Shown: positions 1 to 9,358, counted from the first letter of the stretch. The stretch is 64,000 nucleotides of DNA from Bacteroidales bacterium (GCA_017466405.1 JAFTUF010000012.1:1-64000); one strand, 5' to 3'. The notes: a model not told the origin generated them from the letters alone. Numbers and translations are program-made.

Positions 1-1
1 T

Positions 2-172
2 GTCGACAAAGTGCTCCGTATGGCAAAAACAATCACGACTTTGCAGATAAAACTTCCTCTTAACAACGAAGTCATCTCCAAAGTCATGATTATGAAACGT
101 CACAAGGCAATCGAAAGATTGTTCGATGAAAAATTTTGGGGGTACGCAATGACGAAGTCAGGAAAAAGTTAA
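2..172 (+). CDS. C-terminal fragment of a probable transposase (5' end outside window)
   Basis: An open frame enters from the left edge and stops at 170-172, giving about 56 residues that begin VDKVLRMAKT and end near FDEKFWGYAM. The pattern of an ITT-hydrophobic stretch, a basic patch and a terminal FDEKFW-like segment resembles the tail of IS1634/IS4-type transposases of Bacteroidales. That assignment is from memory of the family and is not secure. No inverted repeat is visible downstream before the terminator at 221-255, so I cannot tell whether the element is complete to the left. Confidence 0.4.
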   Translation, partial: VDKVLRMAKTITTLQIKLPLNNEVISKVMIMKRHKAIERLFDEKFWGYAMTKSGKS

Positions 173-220
173 AAATAGTTAAAAATGAGGGAGTTAAAGT
201 AATAAAAAATTAACATAATA

Positions 221-255
221 AAAAATCGCGAGACTATATAATCCCGCGATTTTTT
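221..255. terminator. Bidirectional rho-independent terminator
   Basis: The arms AAAAATCGCG (221-230) and CGCGATTTTT (245-254) pair around a 14-base loop, with A-rich and T-rich flanks on the two sides. It lies between the convergent transposase fragment (+) and aldo/keto reductase gene (-) and can serve both. Confidence 0.8.
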
Positions 256-282
256 ATTGAATATAGGTATATCTACACCTTA

Positions 283-1296
283 TTATATAAACGTTTTGAA
301 ATCTTCGTAATTTCTCTTCAGGAGATTCGGCGTGTCAAGGCCGTATGGACATCTGCTCTTACATAAATTACAATGCAGACAATTTTCAATTCGTTTCATT
401 TTCTCTTTCCATTCGTCGGCGAGATAAACGCTGTGTGGAGCACGACGCAAGAACAAACTCATTCTCGCGCAGTCGTTAATCTGGATTCCAGCTGGACATG
501 GCATGCAATAACCACAGCCTCTACAGAAATCTCCCGCTAGTTCTTCTCTGTCTTTCTTTACCTTAGCCCAGCGTTCTTCTGTCATGACAGGCGGATTTTC
601 CTGATATGAGATAAACTCGTCTAATTCAGTTTCTCTTTGGATTCCCCAGATTGGAAGAACATGTTCATATTGATTGAGGAAAGCGTAAGCACAAGCTGAG
701 TCGGTAATCAATCCGCCTGATAATGCCTTCATACATACGAAACCTATCTCTCTTTCCTTACTCATCTGAACGAGTTCCAACTCTTTTTCCGAACTGATAT
801 ATGAAAACGGAAATTGTAATGTCTCATAAAGTCCTGATTCGATGGCCTCCTTAGCGACATGATGACGATGGTTTGTCAATCCGATATGACGTATCATACC
901 TTTTTGTTTTGCTTCGAGCATCGCTTCATAAACGCCGCTTTCGTCGCCAGGCTTAGGACAGAAACTCGGATTATGGAACTGATATAAGTCGATATAATCT
1001 GTCTTCAACAAGCCAAGACTTGTCTCCAAATCTTTCCAGAAAGCAGTTACATTGGTCGCTGCTGTCTTAGTAGCGATGATGACTTTATCGCGTATGTCGC
1101 TCAATGCATAACCCATCTTCTCCTCACTATCTGTATAGAAACGGGCTGTGTCGAAATAAGTGATTCCGTTGTCAAAAGCTTTACGAAGAAGATAAGCAGC
1201 GTCTTCTTTGGAGATGCGTTGTATCGGCAATGCACCGAAACCGTTTTTATTTACTACAAATCCTGTCTTTCCTAATGTAACTTTTTGCATAGCCAT
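283..1296 (-). CDS. Aldo/keto reductase with C-terminal 4Fe-4S ferredoxin domain
   Basis: A 337-residue cytoplasmic oxidoreductase. The N-terminal TIM-barrel carries the aldo/keto reductase tetrad D49, Y54, K77 and H108. The last 90 residues hold a cysteine-rich ferredoxin-like region with CRGCGYCMPCP followed by CLHCNLCKSRCP, as in the anaerobe-specific ferredoxin-linked AKR subfamily. The substrate is unknown. The iron-sulfur tail suggests electrons can come from ferredoxin-type carriers as well as NAD(P)H, which suits an anaerobe. Only 12 bases separate it from the upstream membrane protein gene, so co-transcription is likely. Either of two close methionines (1296 or 1290) could be the start. 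Confidence 0.9.
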   Translation of the reverse strand: MAMQKVTLGKTGFVVNKNGFGALPIQRISKEDAAYLLRKAFDNGITYFDTARFYTDSEEKMGYALSDIRDKVIIATKTAATNVTAFWKDLETSLGLLKTDYIDLYQFHNPSFCPKPGDESGVYEAMLEAKQKGMIRHIGLTNHRHHVAKEAIESGLYETLQFPFSYISSEKELELVQMSKEREIGFVCMKALSGGLITDSACAYAFLNQYEHVLPIWGIQRETELDEFISYQENPPVMTEERWAKVKKDREELAGDFCRGCGYCMPCPAGIQINDCARMSLFLRRAPHSVYLADEWKEKMKRIENCLHCNLCKSRCPYGLDTPNLLKRNYEDFKTFI

Positions 1297-1308
1297 TTAA
1301 GTTGAAAG

Positions 1309-2451
1309 TTAGAATATCATTGATAGAAGTACGTAGGCCCAGTGAGCTACAACACCTGCTACGAGGCCGCCGATAGTATGAGCGAGGATTGCTTTTGAAG
1401 TGAGGCTGCGGAATCCGAGTGAGTCGAGCATTGCGGTGTGAGTGCTGAGATAACCGCTCCAGCACATACCCATAGCTGTGAACACTGCGATAGCATTACC
1501 ATCGATGATACCTTCTTGGATGAAACGAGGAATCAAACCGAGAGCTGCTCCTACTGCACCGAGAGCTGTGATTGGGAATGAAACCAACTGTGGATTTTCA
1601 AAACCAAATAACCACTTGAACACGAAGTCAATCTTATCGGCGAGGAAAGGCAACAAGGCTATGCCTTCGTAAGCAGCGCCTGTATAAGTACCGTCAGATG
1701 AAGGTCCGAATGTGAGCATCATAACTACTGTCGAGATAATAAGAACACCAGGAATGATAGCGAGGCCAATATCGACACCCGACTTACCGCCATCGAGGAT
1801 TGCATTCAAGAAACGTAAGAAAGCGCTGCCTTCCGACTTGAAAGAAATCTTCTCTTCGTCACCTTCTTCACTGCTTATATCTACATTAAGTTCAGGATTA
1901 GACTTCAAGATGAAACGCTGCATCAAACGAGTCGATACTATACTTCCAACGACGGCACCGAGCAAACCCACCAAAGCTGCTGGAAGGAAGCCTTTACCCA
2001 TCATAAACATAATCACGACGAGACCCATACCGAAAGCTGTACCGAAGTTCGTCAATGAAATAAGTTGATATTTCTTGAAGTAACGTGCGAAGTGAGCGTC
2101 TTTTGAAAGACTGATGATTGCTGGATTGTCTGACAAGAATGTCATCACGCCGCCGAGAGCAGCGACACCTGGGAGGTTGTAGAGAGGTTTCATAAGAGGA
2201 CGAAGAACAACTTCTATCAATCGGACGACACCGAATTCTACGAGTAAGTTACCCAAAGCACCTGATACCACAGTAATCGCCATGATGTAGAAGACTGTCT
2301 CTAACAAAAGACTATAAGCAGTCTGCATAATAGTGTTCATCATGTTGGGCAATCCCATCTTGCTTCCTAAGAAGCCGAAGAAGCCAAAGAAGACGATTAA
2401 GAAAATCAAGGCTTCAACACGTCGTTTTGCTAAAAATTTCATACCTTTCAT
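1309..2451 (-). CDS. Nucleoside-recognition (gate) domain membrane protein, CD0519/CD1768-like
   Basis: A 380-residue polytopic inner-membrane protein with about nine to ten hydrophobic segments. Two gate-like halves (about residues 50-180 and 220-370) contain the polar motif FLSDNPAI and GMCWSGYLSTHTA, as in the SpmA/SpmB and nucleoside-recognition (Gate) superfamily. It resembles the CD0519/CD1768 family of uncharacterised transporters. The substrate cannot be read from the sequence. It sits between the phosphate porin gene and the aldo/keto reductase on the same strand. A second methionine at residue 4 is an equally good start. Confidence 0.75.
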   Translation of the reverse strand: MKGMKFLAKRRVEALIFLIVFFGFFGFLGSKMGLPNMMNTIMQTAYSLLLETVFYIMAITVVSGALGNLLVEFGVVRLIEVVLRPLMKPLYNLPGVAALGGVMTFLSDNPAIISLSKDAHFARYFKKYQLISLTNFGTAFGMGLVVIMFMMGKGFLPAALVGLLGAVVGSIVSTRLMQRFILKSNPELNVDISSEEGDEEKISFKSEGSAFLRFLNAILDGGKSGVDIGLAIIPGVLIISTVVMMLTFGPSSDGTYTGAAYEGIALLPFLADKIDFVFKWLFGFENPQLVSFPITALGAVGAALGLIPRFIQEGIIDGNAIAVFTAMGMCWSGYLSTHTAMLDSLGFRSLTSKAILAHTIGGLVAGVVAHWAYVLLSMIF

Positions 2452-2486
2452 TTTTCTCTAATTTTATTTGTTGTTTTTTTGATTAA

Positions 2487-3542
2487 TTATTTTGCGAAGT
2501 CAATTCTCCAAGTTACGCCAAGATTAAATTGCAACGACAATGGAGATGATGAGTTAGGATTTAACATTTCATCTGTTGGCTCGTTCAATGAATTCATTGC
2601 GAGGAATCCATGAAGTCTGACATTCTTATTTCCTTTGTAAGGATAAGCTTCAAAACCTAAGCCTGCAAATGTATATTCAACGCCAGGTTTCACTGTCATA
2701 TCGAATGGAATTGGCTGTGGCAAACCATTTTCATAATCCAAATAGCTGTGTTTGTTCCTGTCGTAACCGCCTTTTGCCATAAGGGTGAACTTATCTGTAA
2801 AAGCATATTTCACTTCACCGATGAGAGTGAAATCACCCAAGAAGAAATCTTTCTGGTTCAAGAAGCCTCTGTTCATGAAGTCGATAAAGAAATCCAATTT
2901 ATCGAAGTCGAAAGCATTTCCTAAAGCTATATAATTAATGTATTCGCCTTTACTTTGACCTATCATATTTATGGAATATGATGTTGAGAACGCTCCCATT
3001 CTACCGTACCAAATAAGGTTGTAGGCATATATTCCTTGGAACTTTTCCTTTGTGAATGTTGAGTTTGTCACTTGGAAAATGATGTCGTGATTTCCGTCGT
3101 TTGTATGATATTCGACCTGACCGCCCACGTCGTAGCAGTCGAAGGTATTCCAGAAGTTAGAAGCGAAATAAACGTCTATAGGAGCGAGGTCATATTCCCA
3201 GCCGCCTACTGCGAGAGGCATCTTACCTGCTGTGAGAGAGAAATTCTTGCCTGCATGATAAGAAAGAATCATATAGTCGGTTTTTGAACTTCCGTGATAC
3301 ATATCAATTCTCTGGCGCACGCGATATGAGAAGTCTTGAAGAAAAGAGCCCTTCATCTCAAAATTAAAATATTTGCCGTCAATACCTGAGGTTGAAGTTC
3401 CATCTTCATTAAAATAATCGAAGTCGGCGCGACCTTCTATCGATAACTTATCGATTGTAAAGTTTTTTTCCTGCGAGAATGCGATTCCCGAGAAAAGCAT
3501 CATCGACAAAAACAAAAGTGTTAAATTTCTGTAATTTTTCAT
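2487..3542 (-). CDS. Outer-membrane porin, probably phosphate-selective (OprO/OprP-like)
   Basis: A 351-residue protein with a signal peptide (cleavage near FSQ|EKN, residue 24) and alternating amphipathic strands ending in an aromatic-rich terminal strand (TWRIDFAK), typical of a beta-barrel. The pattern of RQRIDMYHG, then GKMPLAVGGWEYD and FDCYDVGGQVEY matches OprO/OprP-like porins, in which arginine and lysine residues guide anions. It lies directly downstream of the PiT phosphate transporter on the same strand, with 36 bases between them, so the two probably form an outer- plus inner-membrane phosphate uptake pair. Phosphate specificity is inferred from this context. Confidence 0.75.
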   Translation of the reverse strand: MKNYRNLTLLFLSMMLFSGIAFSQEKNFTIDKLSIEGRADFDYFNEDGTSTSGIDGKYFNFEMKGSFLQDFSYRVRQRIDMYHGSSKTDYMILSYHAGKNFSLTAGKMPLAVGGWEYDLAPIDVYFASNFWNTFDCYDVGGQVEYHTNDGNHDIIFQVTNSTFTKEKFQGIYAYNLIWYGRMGAFSTSYSINMIGQSKGEYINYIALGNAFDFDKLDFFIDFMNRGFLNQKDFFLGDFTLIGEVKYAFTDKFTLMAKGGYDRNKHSYLDYENGLPQPIPFDMTVKPGVEYTFAGLGFEAYPYKGNKNVRLHGFLAMNSLNEPTDEMLNPNSSSPLSLQFNLGVTWRIDFAK

Positions 3543-3578
3543 TTTTAATTATTACTATTTCTTTGTAATTAGTTATTT

Positions 3579-5801
3579 CTATTCATTAAATTTCGCTTCG
3601 CTACGTAAAAGGTGTCGCATCTCGGTAACAATCTCCGACGATTCTTGAATGATATTCAGATACAATAGGGCGAGGTCGATATTTTCCTTATCGTGTTGTA
3701 TTCTGTTCATTTGTTCGTGAGTCATCTCGACGAGTTCGTCTTCTCTCACCTTGATACGTTCCATCACTGCTTCAACATCTTTGTATTCCGAAGAGAACAC
3801 TGTGATGTCGGCTGCGTCGATAGACCATAAGACTTTCTCTTTCAAGGTCTCTACTTCAGGGAGATATTTCTTGTCCAATGGAGTGAAACTGTTATCGACA
3901 TATTCCTTGCAAGGGTCGCACACTCTTCGCAAGGAATAAAGCACCTGTTCTATGCAGTTGTAAGAGAGATGGAACCAAGTATTCTTATTCATCATTTTAT
4001 CGTCTAAGCGACGCATAATCATGATTTCTTTTCTCTTAAGAACCTTCATCTTTTCCTTTGCATCGCGGCAGTCGTTCGACACCTTTTTCAAAGTCTTGAT
4101 GTCTTCCTTGATGAAAGCGTTCACCGTATTGACATAAATATCTTTAGCGATATTAACCAATGTGTTGATACTTTCTTTGTTATGTTGAACGAGAGACTGA
4201 TAGATGACTTCCTGGTCGTTGGTGTTAACAGCCTTTTCGAAGAGGTCGTCATTATCTTCGTTTTTGTTTGTCTTAGCTCTGTTTTTGATTATGATGTAGA
4301 TAGCGAGAGCTATCATGAGGAGCATTGCCACCACGCCGCCGTAATAGAACAATATCGCTATCACGAAGCATATCAAGAAGGCGACTATAGCTGTGATGAA
4401 CCAGCCTCCGATGACGGAGAACATACCTGTCACACGATACACTGCGCTCTCTCTCGACCATGCACGGTCCGACAAAGAAGCACCCATGGTCACCATGAAA
4501 GTGACGTAAGTCGTTGACAAAGGAAGTTTCAATGAAGTTCCAAGAGCGATGAGCATTGAGGCTAGCACGATACTCACAAGACCTCTGATAAGGTCGAAGG
4601 CAGCGTTTTCTTCGAGAATCATCTCTCTGTTATCGAAACGTTTTTCTATCCAAGCCTTAACTTTTGCAGGCAAGATGCTATCCACTGTGCTTACCATATT
4701 ATTTGTAAAACGCACCAATCCGCGGGCGATAGCCGATGAACCGAACGACTCGTTGCCGCCGTTTTGTTTCGACAAGTCGAGGGATGTCTGCAAAACTATC
4801 TTAGCTTTCTTTGATGTCAACAATGTGACAGCCATGATAAGACCTGCTAAAATGATATATATTGTATTAGCTGCCGACATGGTATTGAGCGAGCCCATTG
4901 TAAGAGCGTCCATTGGCACGCCGCTGTTCCTAACATCGAGATATGTGTCGAGACCTGCGAGAGGCACGCCGATGAAGTTAACCAAGTCGTTGCCGGCGAA
5001 AGCCATCGCGAGAGCGAATGTTCCGATAAGAACGACGAGCTTCAAGACGTTAACTTTGAGGAAATATAATATCTGCATGAGGACAGAAAAAAAGACGAAA
5101 CATAATGCGAGAAGTAGCAAAGTGTTTTCGTCTATCCAAGAGTGAACTTCTTCAGTGATGAAGGCTGCTCCTTTCATGCCTTTGATGAGCATGAAATAAA
5201 CTAAAGCTGTCGTTGCCAAACCGCTGAAGATACCTATCTTCCATTTTAGATTCTTTTCGTAATTGAAGGAAAATATCAAACGCGTGATGTATTGTACTAT
5301 GATACCGAAGATGAAAGCGATAGCTACCGAGAGGAAGATACCTACAATCATTGTCAGGGCTTTATCAGTGTTGATAAGTTCGGCAAGACCTACGTTTATA
5401 TCTCCATTGTGCATCTTTATCATCGCGATAGCGACTGTTGCTCCGAGCAATTCAAACACAAGCGACACTGAGGTCGAAGTCGGCAAACCGAGAGTGTTGA
5501 AGACATCGAGGAGAATGAGGTTCGCTATCATCACAGCTAAGTATATATATATTATTTCGTTAGCGAAGAAATACTGCGGCGACAGCACTCCGTTTCGAGC
5601 TATCTCCATCATGCCGTTACTCATAAGAGAGCCTATTACTATACCGAAGGCGGCGATGATAGTCACAGTTCTATAAGTTGCTGATTTGGTTCCTACTGCT
5701 GCCGACATGAAGTTTGTTGCATCATTACTAACGCCTGCCACAATACCCATGACTGCCAAGATAAAAATAAATGCAATTACGATTGGAAGAAAAGTTTCCA
5801 T
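3579..5801 (-). CDS. Inorganic phosphate transporter, PiT family, with C-terminal PhoU-like domain
   Basis: A 740-residue membrane protein. Residues 1-340 and 380-520 hold the two PiT repeats, with signature-like motifs GVSNDATNFM and LGLPTSTSVSLV, then AGNDLVNFIGVP and KLPLSTTYVTFMV. PiT proteins carry phosphate with a proton or sodium ion. Residues of about 540-740 are a soluble helical PhoU/DUF47-like domain, a common fusion in Bacteroidetes that probably regulates flux. It heads a likely operon with the porin gene at 2487-3542. A -7 promoter element is at 5831-5838. Confidence 0.9.
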   Translation of the reverse strand: METFLPIVIAFIFILAVMGIVAGVSNDATNFMSAAVGTKSATYRTVTIIAAFGIVIGSLMSNGMMEIARNGVLSPQYFFANEIIYIYLAVMIANLILLDVFNTLGLPTSTSVSLVFELLGATVAIAMIKMHNGDINVGLAELINTDKALTMIVGIFLSVAIAFIFGIIVQYITRLIFSFNYEKNLKWKIGIFSGLATTALVYFMLIKGMKGAAFITEEVHSWIDENTLLLLALCFVFFSVLMQILYFLKVNVLKLVVLIGTFALAMAFAGNDLVNFIGVPLAGLDTYLDVRNSGVPMDALTMGSLNTMSAANTIYIILAGLIMAVTLLTSKKAKIVLQTSLDLSKQNGGNESFGSSAIARGLVRFTNNMVSTVDSILPAKVKAWIEKRFDNREMILEENAAFDLIRGLVSIVLASMLIALGTSLKLPLSTTYVTFMVTMGASLSDRAWSRESAVYRVTGMFSVIGGWFITAIVAFLICFVIAILFYYGGVVAMLLMIALAIYIIIKNRAKTNKNEDNDDLFEKAVNTNDQEVIYQSLVQHNKESINTLVNIAKDIYVNTVNAFIKEDIKTLKKVSNDCRDAKEKMKVLKRKEIMIMRRLDDKMMNKNTWFHLSYNCIEQVLYSLRRVCDPCKEYVDNSFTPLDKKYLPEVETLKEKVLWSIDAADITVFSSEYKDVEAVMERIKVREDELVEMTHEQMNRIQHDKENIDLALLYLNIIQESSEIVTEMRHLLRSEAKFNE

Positions 5802-5830
5802 AATAACTATAATAATTTAAATTAATGTGA

Positions 5831-5838
5831 CAAAGATA
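5831..5838 (-). promoter_or_regulatory. -7 promoter element for the phosphate transporter operon
   Basis: TATCTTTG on the minus strand matches the Bacteroidetes -7 consensus TAnnTTTG. A TTG triplet at 5860-5862 lies 21 bases upstream, where the -33 element is expected. The start codon of the PiT gene is 30 bases downstream. Confidence 0.65.
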
Positions 5839-5880
5839 CTGATTTTTTCAAGCCATTTACAAGCCCGATAAAAATAAAAA

Positions 5881-6525
5881 TCAGTCTAAGAGATTAGCTA
5901 CATCGCTGAAAAATCTGACAAATAATTTAGCTCCATTTTCTTCCAAAAACTCTCTTTTGCGATAGCCCCACAAGACAGATATACAGAACACTCCGGCGTT
6001 TTCTGCTGTTTGAATATCCACTTCAGAGTCGCCGAAGAAGAGGGCGTCTTCAGGTTCGGCATCATACATCTTAAGAATCTTATTGATTCCATCGGGAGCC
6101 GGCTTGCGACGGCACTCCTCGCTCTCACCTATCACCACATCGTAGAGTCCTTTGAAATAATGTTCGCATACTTCTTCAGCGGCTTTTTGAAACTTATTGG
6201 AGACGATGGCAATCTTAATGCCTTTCTTCTTTATTCTCTTCAAGGTATAAACAGCGTCTGTATATGGACGCGTCTTATCACAACAATGCTGCGAATAATA
6301 TTCCTTAAAACAAGCGAAGCATTGTTCAAAGTCGCTCTCGCTTATCCCTTTCGGAACGGCGCACTCCATCAGATGACGGACGCCATTACCTACGTACGAC
6401 AATACTTCTTCAAGAGTTTTGGTCTCATAACCATATACTTTCAAAGCGTGATTTACACTATCGGCGAGATCCTCTATCGTATAGAGCAACGTGCCATCGA
6501 GGTCGAATATAACTACTTTTCTCAT
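5881..6525 (-). CDS. gph: HAD-family hydrolase, phosphoglycolate phosphatase-like
   Basis: A 214-residue soluble protein. HAD motif I is DLDGTLL (residues 8-14), with the alpha-helical cap inserted after it. Motif II (VSNKF) and the GESEECRRKPAP and FFGDSEVD motifs supply the lysine and acidic residues. This is the subfamily IA arrangement of phosphoglycolate phosphatases, which remove phosphate from 2-phosphoglycolate, a product of DNA 3'-end repair. Other phosphomonoesters cannot be excluded. It has its own -7 element at 6542-6549, separate from the phosphate operon downstream. Confidence 0.8.
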   Translation of the reverse strand: MRKVVIFDLDGTLLYTIEDLADSVNHALKVYGYETKTLEEVLSYVGNGVRHLMECAVPKGISESDFEQCFACFKEYYSQHCCDKTRPYTDAVYTLKRIKKKGIKIAIVSNKFQKAAEEVCEHYFKGLYDVVIGESEECRRKPAPDGINKILKMYDAEPEDALFFGDSEVDIQTAENAGVFCISVLWGYRKREFLEENGAKLFVRFFSDVANLLD

Positions 6526-6541
6526 TTTCTATTTTTTCTTG

Positions 6542-6549
6542 CAAATATA
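6542..6549 (-). promoter_or_regulatory. -7 promoter element for the HAD phosphatase gene
   Basis: TATATTTG on the minus strand, 17 bases upstream of the start codon at 6525, so the leader would be very short. No clear -33 element is visible. Confidence 0.55.
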
Positions 6550-6632
6550 ATGAAAAAATCAATGCCAAGTTACAGAATGAATCACTAGCAAATTAGTGAA
6601 TTTTGTTTTGGTTCTCTCAAATCATAAGTAAA

Positions 6633-6664
6633 AAAAGTCGCGAAGATTTCTCTCCGCGACTTTT
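6633..6664. terminator. Bidirectional rho-independent terminator
   Basis: Arms AAAAGTCGCG (6633-6642) and CGCGACTTTT (6655-6664) around a 12-base loop. It probably ends the minus-strand transcript of the thioredoxin/DUF6029/Omp28 operon. Confidence 0.75.
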
Positions 6665-6688
6665 TAATTTACAATTATCCAATAAGCA

Positions 6689-6706
6689 GTCACACGTCCG
6701 TGTGAC
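6689..6706. repeat. Short perfect palindrome
   Basis: GTCACAC and GTGTGAC flank the four bases GTCC, followed by CTACGAG. Its core resembles the GTAGAGACG-type hairpins seen at 46302-46322 and elsewhere. It lies downstream of the Omp28 gene, before the terminator at 6633. Confidence 0.5.
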
Positions 6707-6735
6707 TCTACGAGAAACACTGCTCTTATTTAATT

Positions 6736-6768
6736 GTCAAAGTCAGTGTCAATTGTCAATGTCAATTA
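6736..6768. repeat. Degenerate hexamer tandem repeat (TGTCAA-type)
   Basis: Units such as TGTCAA and AGTCAG alternate immediately downstream of, and touching, the Omp28 stop codon. Same repeat style as in the M20 gene at 11233-11296. Confidence 0.6.
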
Positions 6769-7596
6769 CTTTATCTTCTTCTCGATAACTTGAAGAACTT
6801 CTTTTGTACCAGCATTAGCGACGTAAGCTATGATATAGCATTGATCTGCATTATAAGCTTCGTTCAATGTTGCTGTGTATGACTTAGCGAATTCTTCCTC
6901 AGGAGCTACTGCTGCTTGGTTGAGTTCTTCGCCCCATGCACCGTTCATTGTTGTACGGAAGACGTGACGATGGACGTAATCGCTGATGTTACCTTCAGGA
7001 GTTACTTGTGTTCCAACGATACTATCTTCCATAATGCAAACTGTGAGGCTGTATGTGTCAGGCATTTCTGCCAAGAACTTAGAAGCGACATCAACTTTCA
7101 ACTCACGATTTGCATCGTTGTAAGTCACTTCAGCACTCATATCTACTGTTGCTTCTTCTTGAATAGCTTCTGCTACTGCTTCTTCCCATGATGGAGAATC
7201 GAAGGCATAACCACCGTTGACCATCTTACGGTTTATTGTTCCAATTGGATTTTGTTGGAAGCTAAAGAAGTTCCACCATTCATCACCTTCAGGTGTTTTA
7301 AGATTGAAAGGAGGGAATGTTGCCAAGTCACCGGCATGAACGCTAAGAACAACAACTTTATGATCGTATCTTTCTTGGATTTCAAGAGCGAGCTGACCTG
7401 CTGCTGGACAGTTAACACATCTAACACCAGTATAGTCTTCCAAAAGAACATGTTTTACAACTTGGTCTGGAGTTTCACCACCAGAATTTCCACCACCGCC
7501 ATTATTTTCTTTTTTGTAAGGTTCTTCTATAATATCACATGCAACCACTCCCATCATGAGGAATGCCATTGCTATTATAAATGATAATTTTTTCAT
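6766..7596 (-). CDS. Omp28-related outer-membrane lipoprotein
   Basis: 276 residues from the ATG at 7594-7596. The open frame extends further upstream, but that part overlaps the DUF6029 gene in another frame and lacks a signal peptide. The chosen start gives MKKLSF, a hydrophobic stretch and the lipobox VVAC, then a glycine-rich linker (GGGGNSGG). The mature part contains LEDYTGVRCVNCP, a thioredoxin-like fold signature with a CVNC motif, as in the Omp28 family. Function in the family is poorly known. It is last in a three-gene operon with a TlpA-like thioredoxin and a DUF6029 barrel, which suggests a shared role in envelope assembly or redox. Confidence 0.8.
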   Translation of the reverse strand: MKKLSFIIAMAFLMMGVVACDIIEEPYKKENNGGGGNSGGETPDQVVKHVLLEDYTGVRCVNCPAAGQLALEIQERYDHKVVVLSVHAGDLATFPPFNLKTPEGDEWWNFFSFQQNPIGTINRKMVNGGYAFDSPSWEEAVAEAIQEEATVDMSAEVTYNDANRELKVDVASKFLAEMPDTYSLTVCIMEDSIVGTQVTPEGNISDYVHRHVFRTTMNGAWGEELNQAAVAPEEEFAKSYTATLNEAYNADQCYIIAYVANAGTKEVLQVIEKKIK

Positions 7597-7607
7597 CTTT
7601 TTAATTT

Positions 7608-9344
7608 TTAGAATGATGTTGTAATAGATAATGAAACACCGCTTGAAGCAGGAACGACGCGACAAACACCGCCAACGCAAACCATACCTTCGCTCTGACG
7701 ACCTCCGGTAAGAACTATTCTTGTTGACTCGTGAATGTAACCAACTGATGCTGTGTAATAATGATCGCGGTTGTCTGCTATAGGATTGCCATAGTTGTAT
7801 TTGTCGCCGAGAGAGACGAACCATTTTGCGCCAACTGAATACTCAACTAAAGCAGCTGCCCAGTTACCTCTTTTCTTGTAAACATCTTCATGACCAACTG
7901 TTGCTGATTCATCAGTGTTGCTCTTGTTGATGTTATCCCAAAGATGTTGGAGTTCAAAACGGATGCTTTGTTTGCTTGTGATTCTGTATGACAAGTCAAC
8001 GAAACCAATGTTAGCTTTTACAACTTCTGCGCCTGGGTGGTTTTCGATGGTTTCCATATCGTAATACAAGTTGATGTATTGAGCGATAAGTTTCCATTTC
8101 TTGCTGAGACGTCTTTCAATTTCGATATTGAAATCGTGGAAGAATTTACGGTCGCCGACAGCGAAGAATGGTGATGTATAACCGAGAGTTCCGTCATAAC
8201 CTGAGATATGTGTTGGAGCTTCTTGACCTTCTTCAAGTATATAATTTCTCTTGATGTCATTAACTTGGCTGAAGTCTAAAGTAATCTTTGTTCCATATTT
8301 ACCACCGAGGATGGTTTTCTTTGGAATTGTGTAGTTTACTTGTAACTGCATTGCCATTTCACCGAGAGGCTGTGTAGCGTATGTGTAAATTGCTGGGAGG
8401 CTGTGAGTGTGAGTATAGTTGATTGGAGGGATGAAGTTGATGTCCAAATCGTTTTTCACACCTTTATAGTCTGATTTAAAACTCATGTTATCAACGCGTT
8501 TCACTTGCAAGATAGCACCAAATCCTTTTTGAGAATATGACAATGATGACAAGAGAGCTTGACCTTCATGATATGTATAGTTGTTAAATGCAGAAGGGTC
8601 GTTGATTTTATAAGCGTATTCTGTGGTGAAAGCGAAACGACCGTAACCCAAGTTAACACGTCCGTCGAAAGCGCCTACGTTCTCTGGGATGTTATAAGTT
8701 GAGTTGGTGTTCTTTTGGTATTTGCTTACGAAGCTACCACCTACAGAAGCTCTGAATTTAGAGTCGTTCATTGCTTTGAAGCTTTGGTTGAGATCCCATT
8801 CGCCGTCGATACCGCGGACGAGGCCTCTGCTTTCTGTTGCAGCGTATGAAGCCCAGTAGAATCTTTGTTTACCATAAACAGCTTTCAATGTTACACCTGC
8901 TGTTGGACGATAGATGACTCTCATACCACGTAATGAGTTATCGAAACCGAGTGACCATTCTTCGTATGTTCTGAAGATGAAACCATTACCGAATTGGTCG
9001 TAGATGTCACCTAATGTTACACTGATTGTTCCGTTGTCGTATGATGCATAATAGTTAGCTAAACCTACGCCTTGTAATCTTGTATCGAAACCTGACATTG
9101 GAGGCAAGTAAGCTTCATAACGGATACCTGCTGTGAAGTTACCTAATGAATAGTTAATCTTACCGAAGCCGTTGATGCCGAATTTATTTCCCTTAATATT
9201 TTCTTGGGTGATACCTATGGCTTCATCAACTTGATAATATTGTCCGTCAACTTGAAAACTGCCGTTAACCTGTGCGTTTTCAACTTGAGCAAACAATCCT
9301 GTGGCACATAATATTAATGCCAAAGATAATAAAAAACGTCTCAT
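7608..9344 (-). CDS. DUF6029 family outer-membrane beta-barrel protein
   Basis: 578 residues with a signal peptide (cleavage near LFAQ|VEN). Repeated amphipathic strands run to a C-terminal strand ending SITTSF, with the terminal phenylalanine typical of outer-membrane barrels. The segment GDIYDQFGNGFIFRTYEEW and the following lines match DUF6029 proteins of Bacteroidales. The ligand is unknown. The gene starts 14 bases downstream of the thioredoxin stop and ends just before the Omp28 start. This conserved trio suggests the barrel and the lipoprotein act together at the outer membrane. Confidence 0.8.
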   Translation of the reverse strand: MRRFLLSLALILCATGLFAQVENAQVNGSFQVDGQYYQVDEAIGITQENIKGNKFGINGFGKINYSLGNFTAGIRYEAYLPPMSGFDTRLQGVGLANYYASYDNGTISVTLGDIYDQFGNGFIFRTYEEWSLGFDNSLRGMRVIYRPTAGVTLKAVYGKQRFYWASYAATESRGLVRGIDGEWDLNQSFKAMNDSKFRASVGGSFVSKYQKNTNSTYNIPENVGAFDGRVNLGYGRFAFTTEYAYKINDPSAFNNYTYHEGQALLSSLSYSQKGFGAILQVKRVDNMSFKSDYKGVKNDLDINFIPPINYTHTHSLPAIYTYATQPLGEMAMQLQVNYTIPKKTILGGKYGTKITLDFSQVNDIKRNYILEEGQEAPTHISGYDGTLGYTSPFFAVGDRKFFHDFNIEIERRLSKKWKLIAQYINLYYDMETIENHPGAEVVKANIGFVDLSYRITSKQSIRFELQHLWDNINKSNTDESATVGHEDVYKKRGNWAAALVEYSVGAKWFVSLGDKYNYGNPIADNRDHYYTASVGYIHESTRIVLTGGRQSEGMVCVGGVCRVVPASSGVSLSITTSF

Positions 9345-9358
9345 TTTATGTACGAGAT

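Noticed and set aside
4182..4517. Overlapping ORFs opposite the phosphate transporter and similar antisense frames elsewhere
   Set aside because: They lack recognisable motifs and signals and lie wholly within conserved genes on the other strand.
6766..7824. Longer Omp28 reading frame starting at 7824
   Set aside because: The first 76 residues overlap DUF6029 in another frame, are very rich in Arg/Ser, and precede a normal lipoprotein signal starting at 7596.
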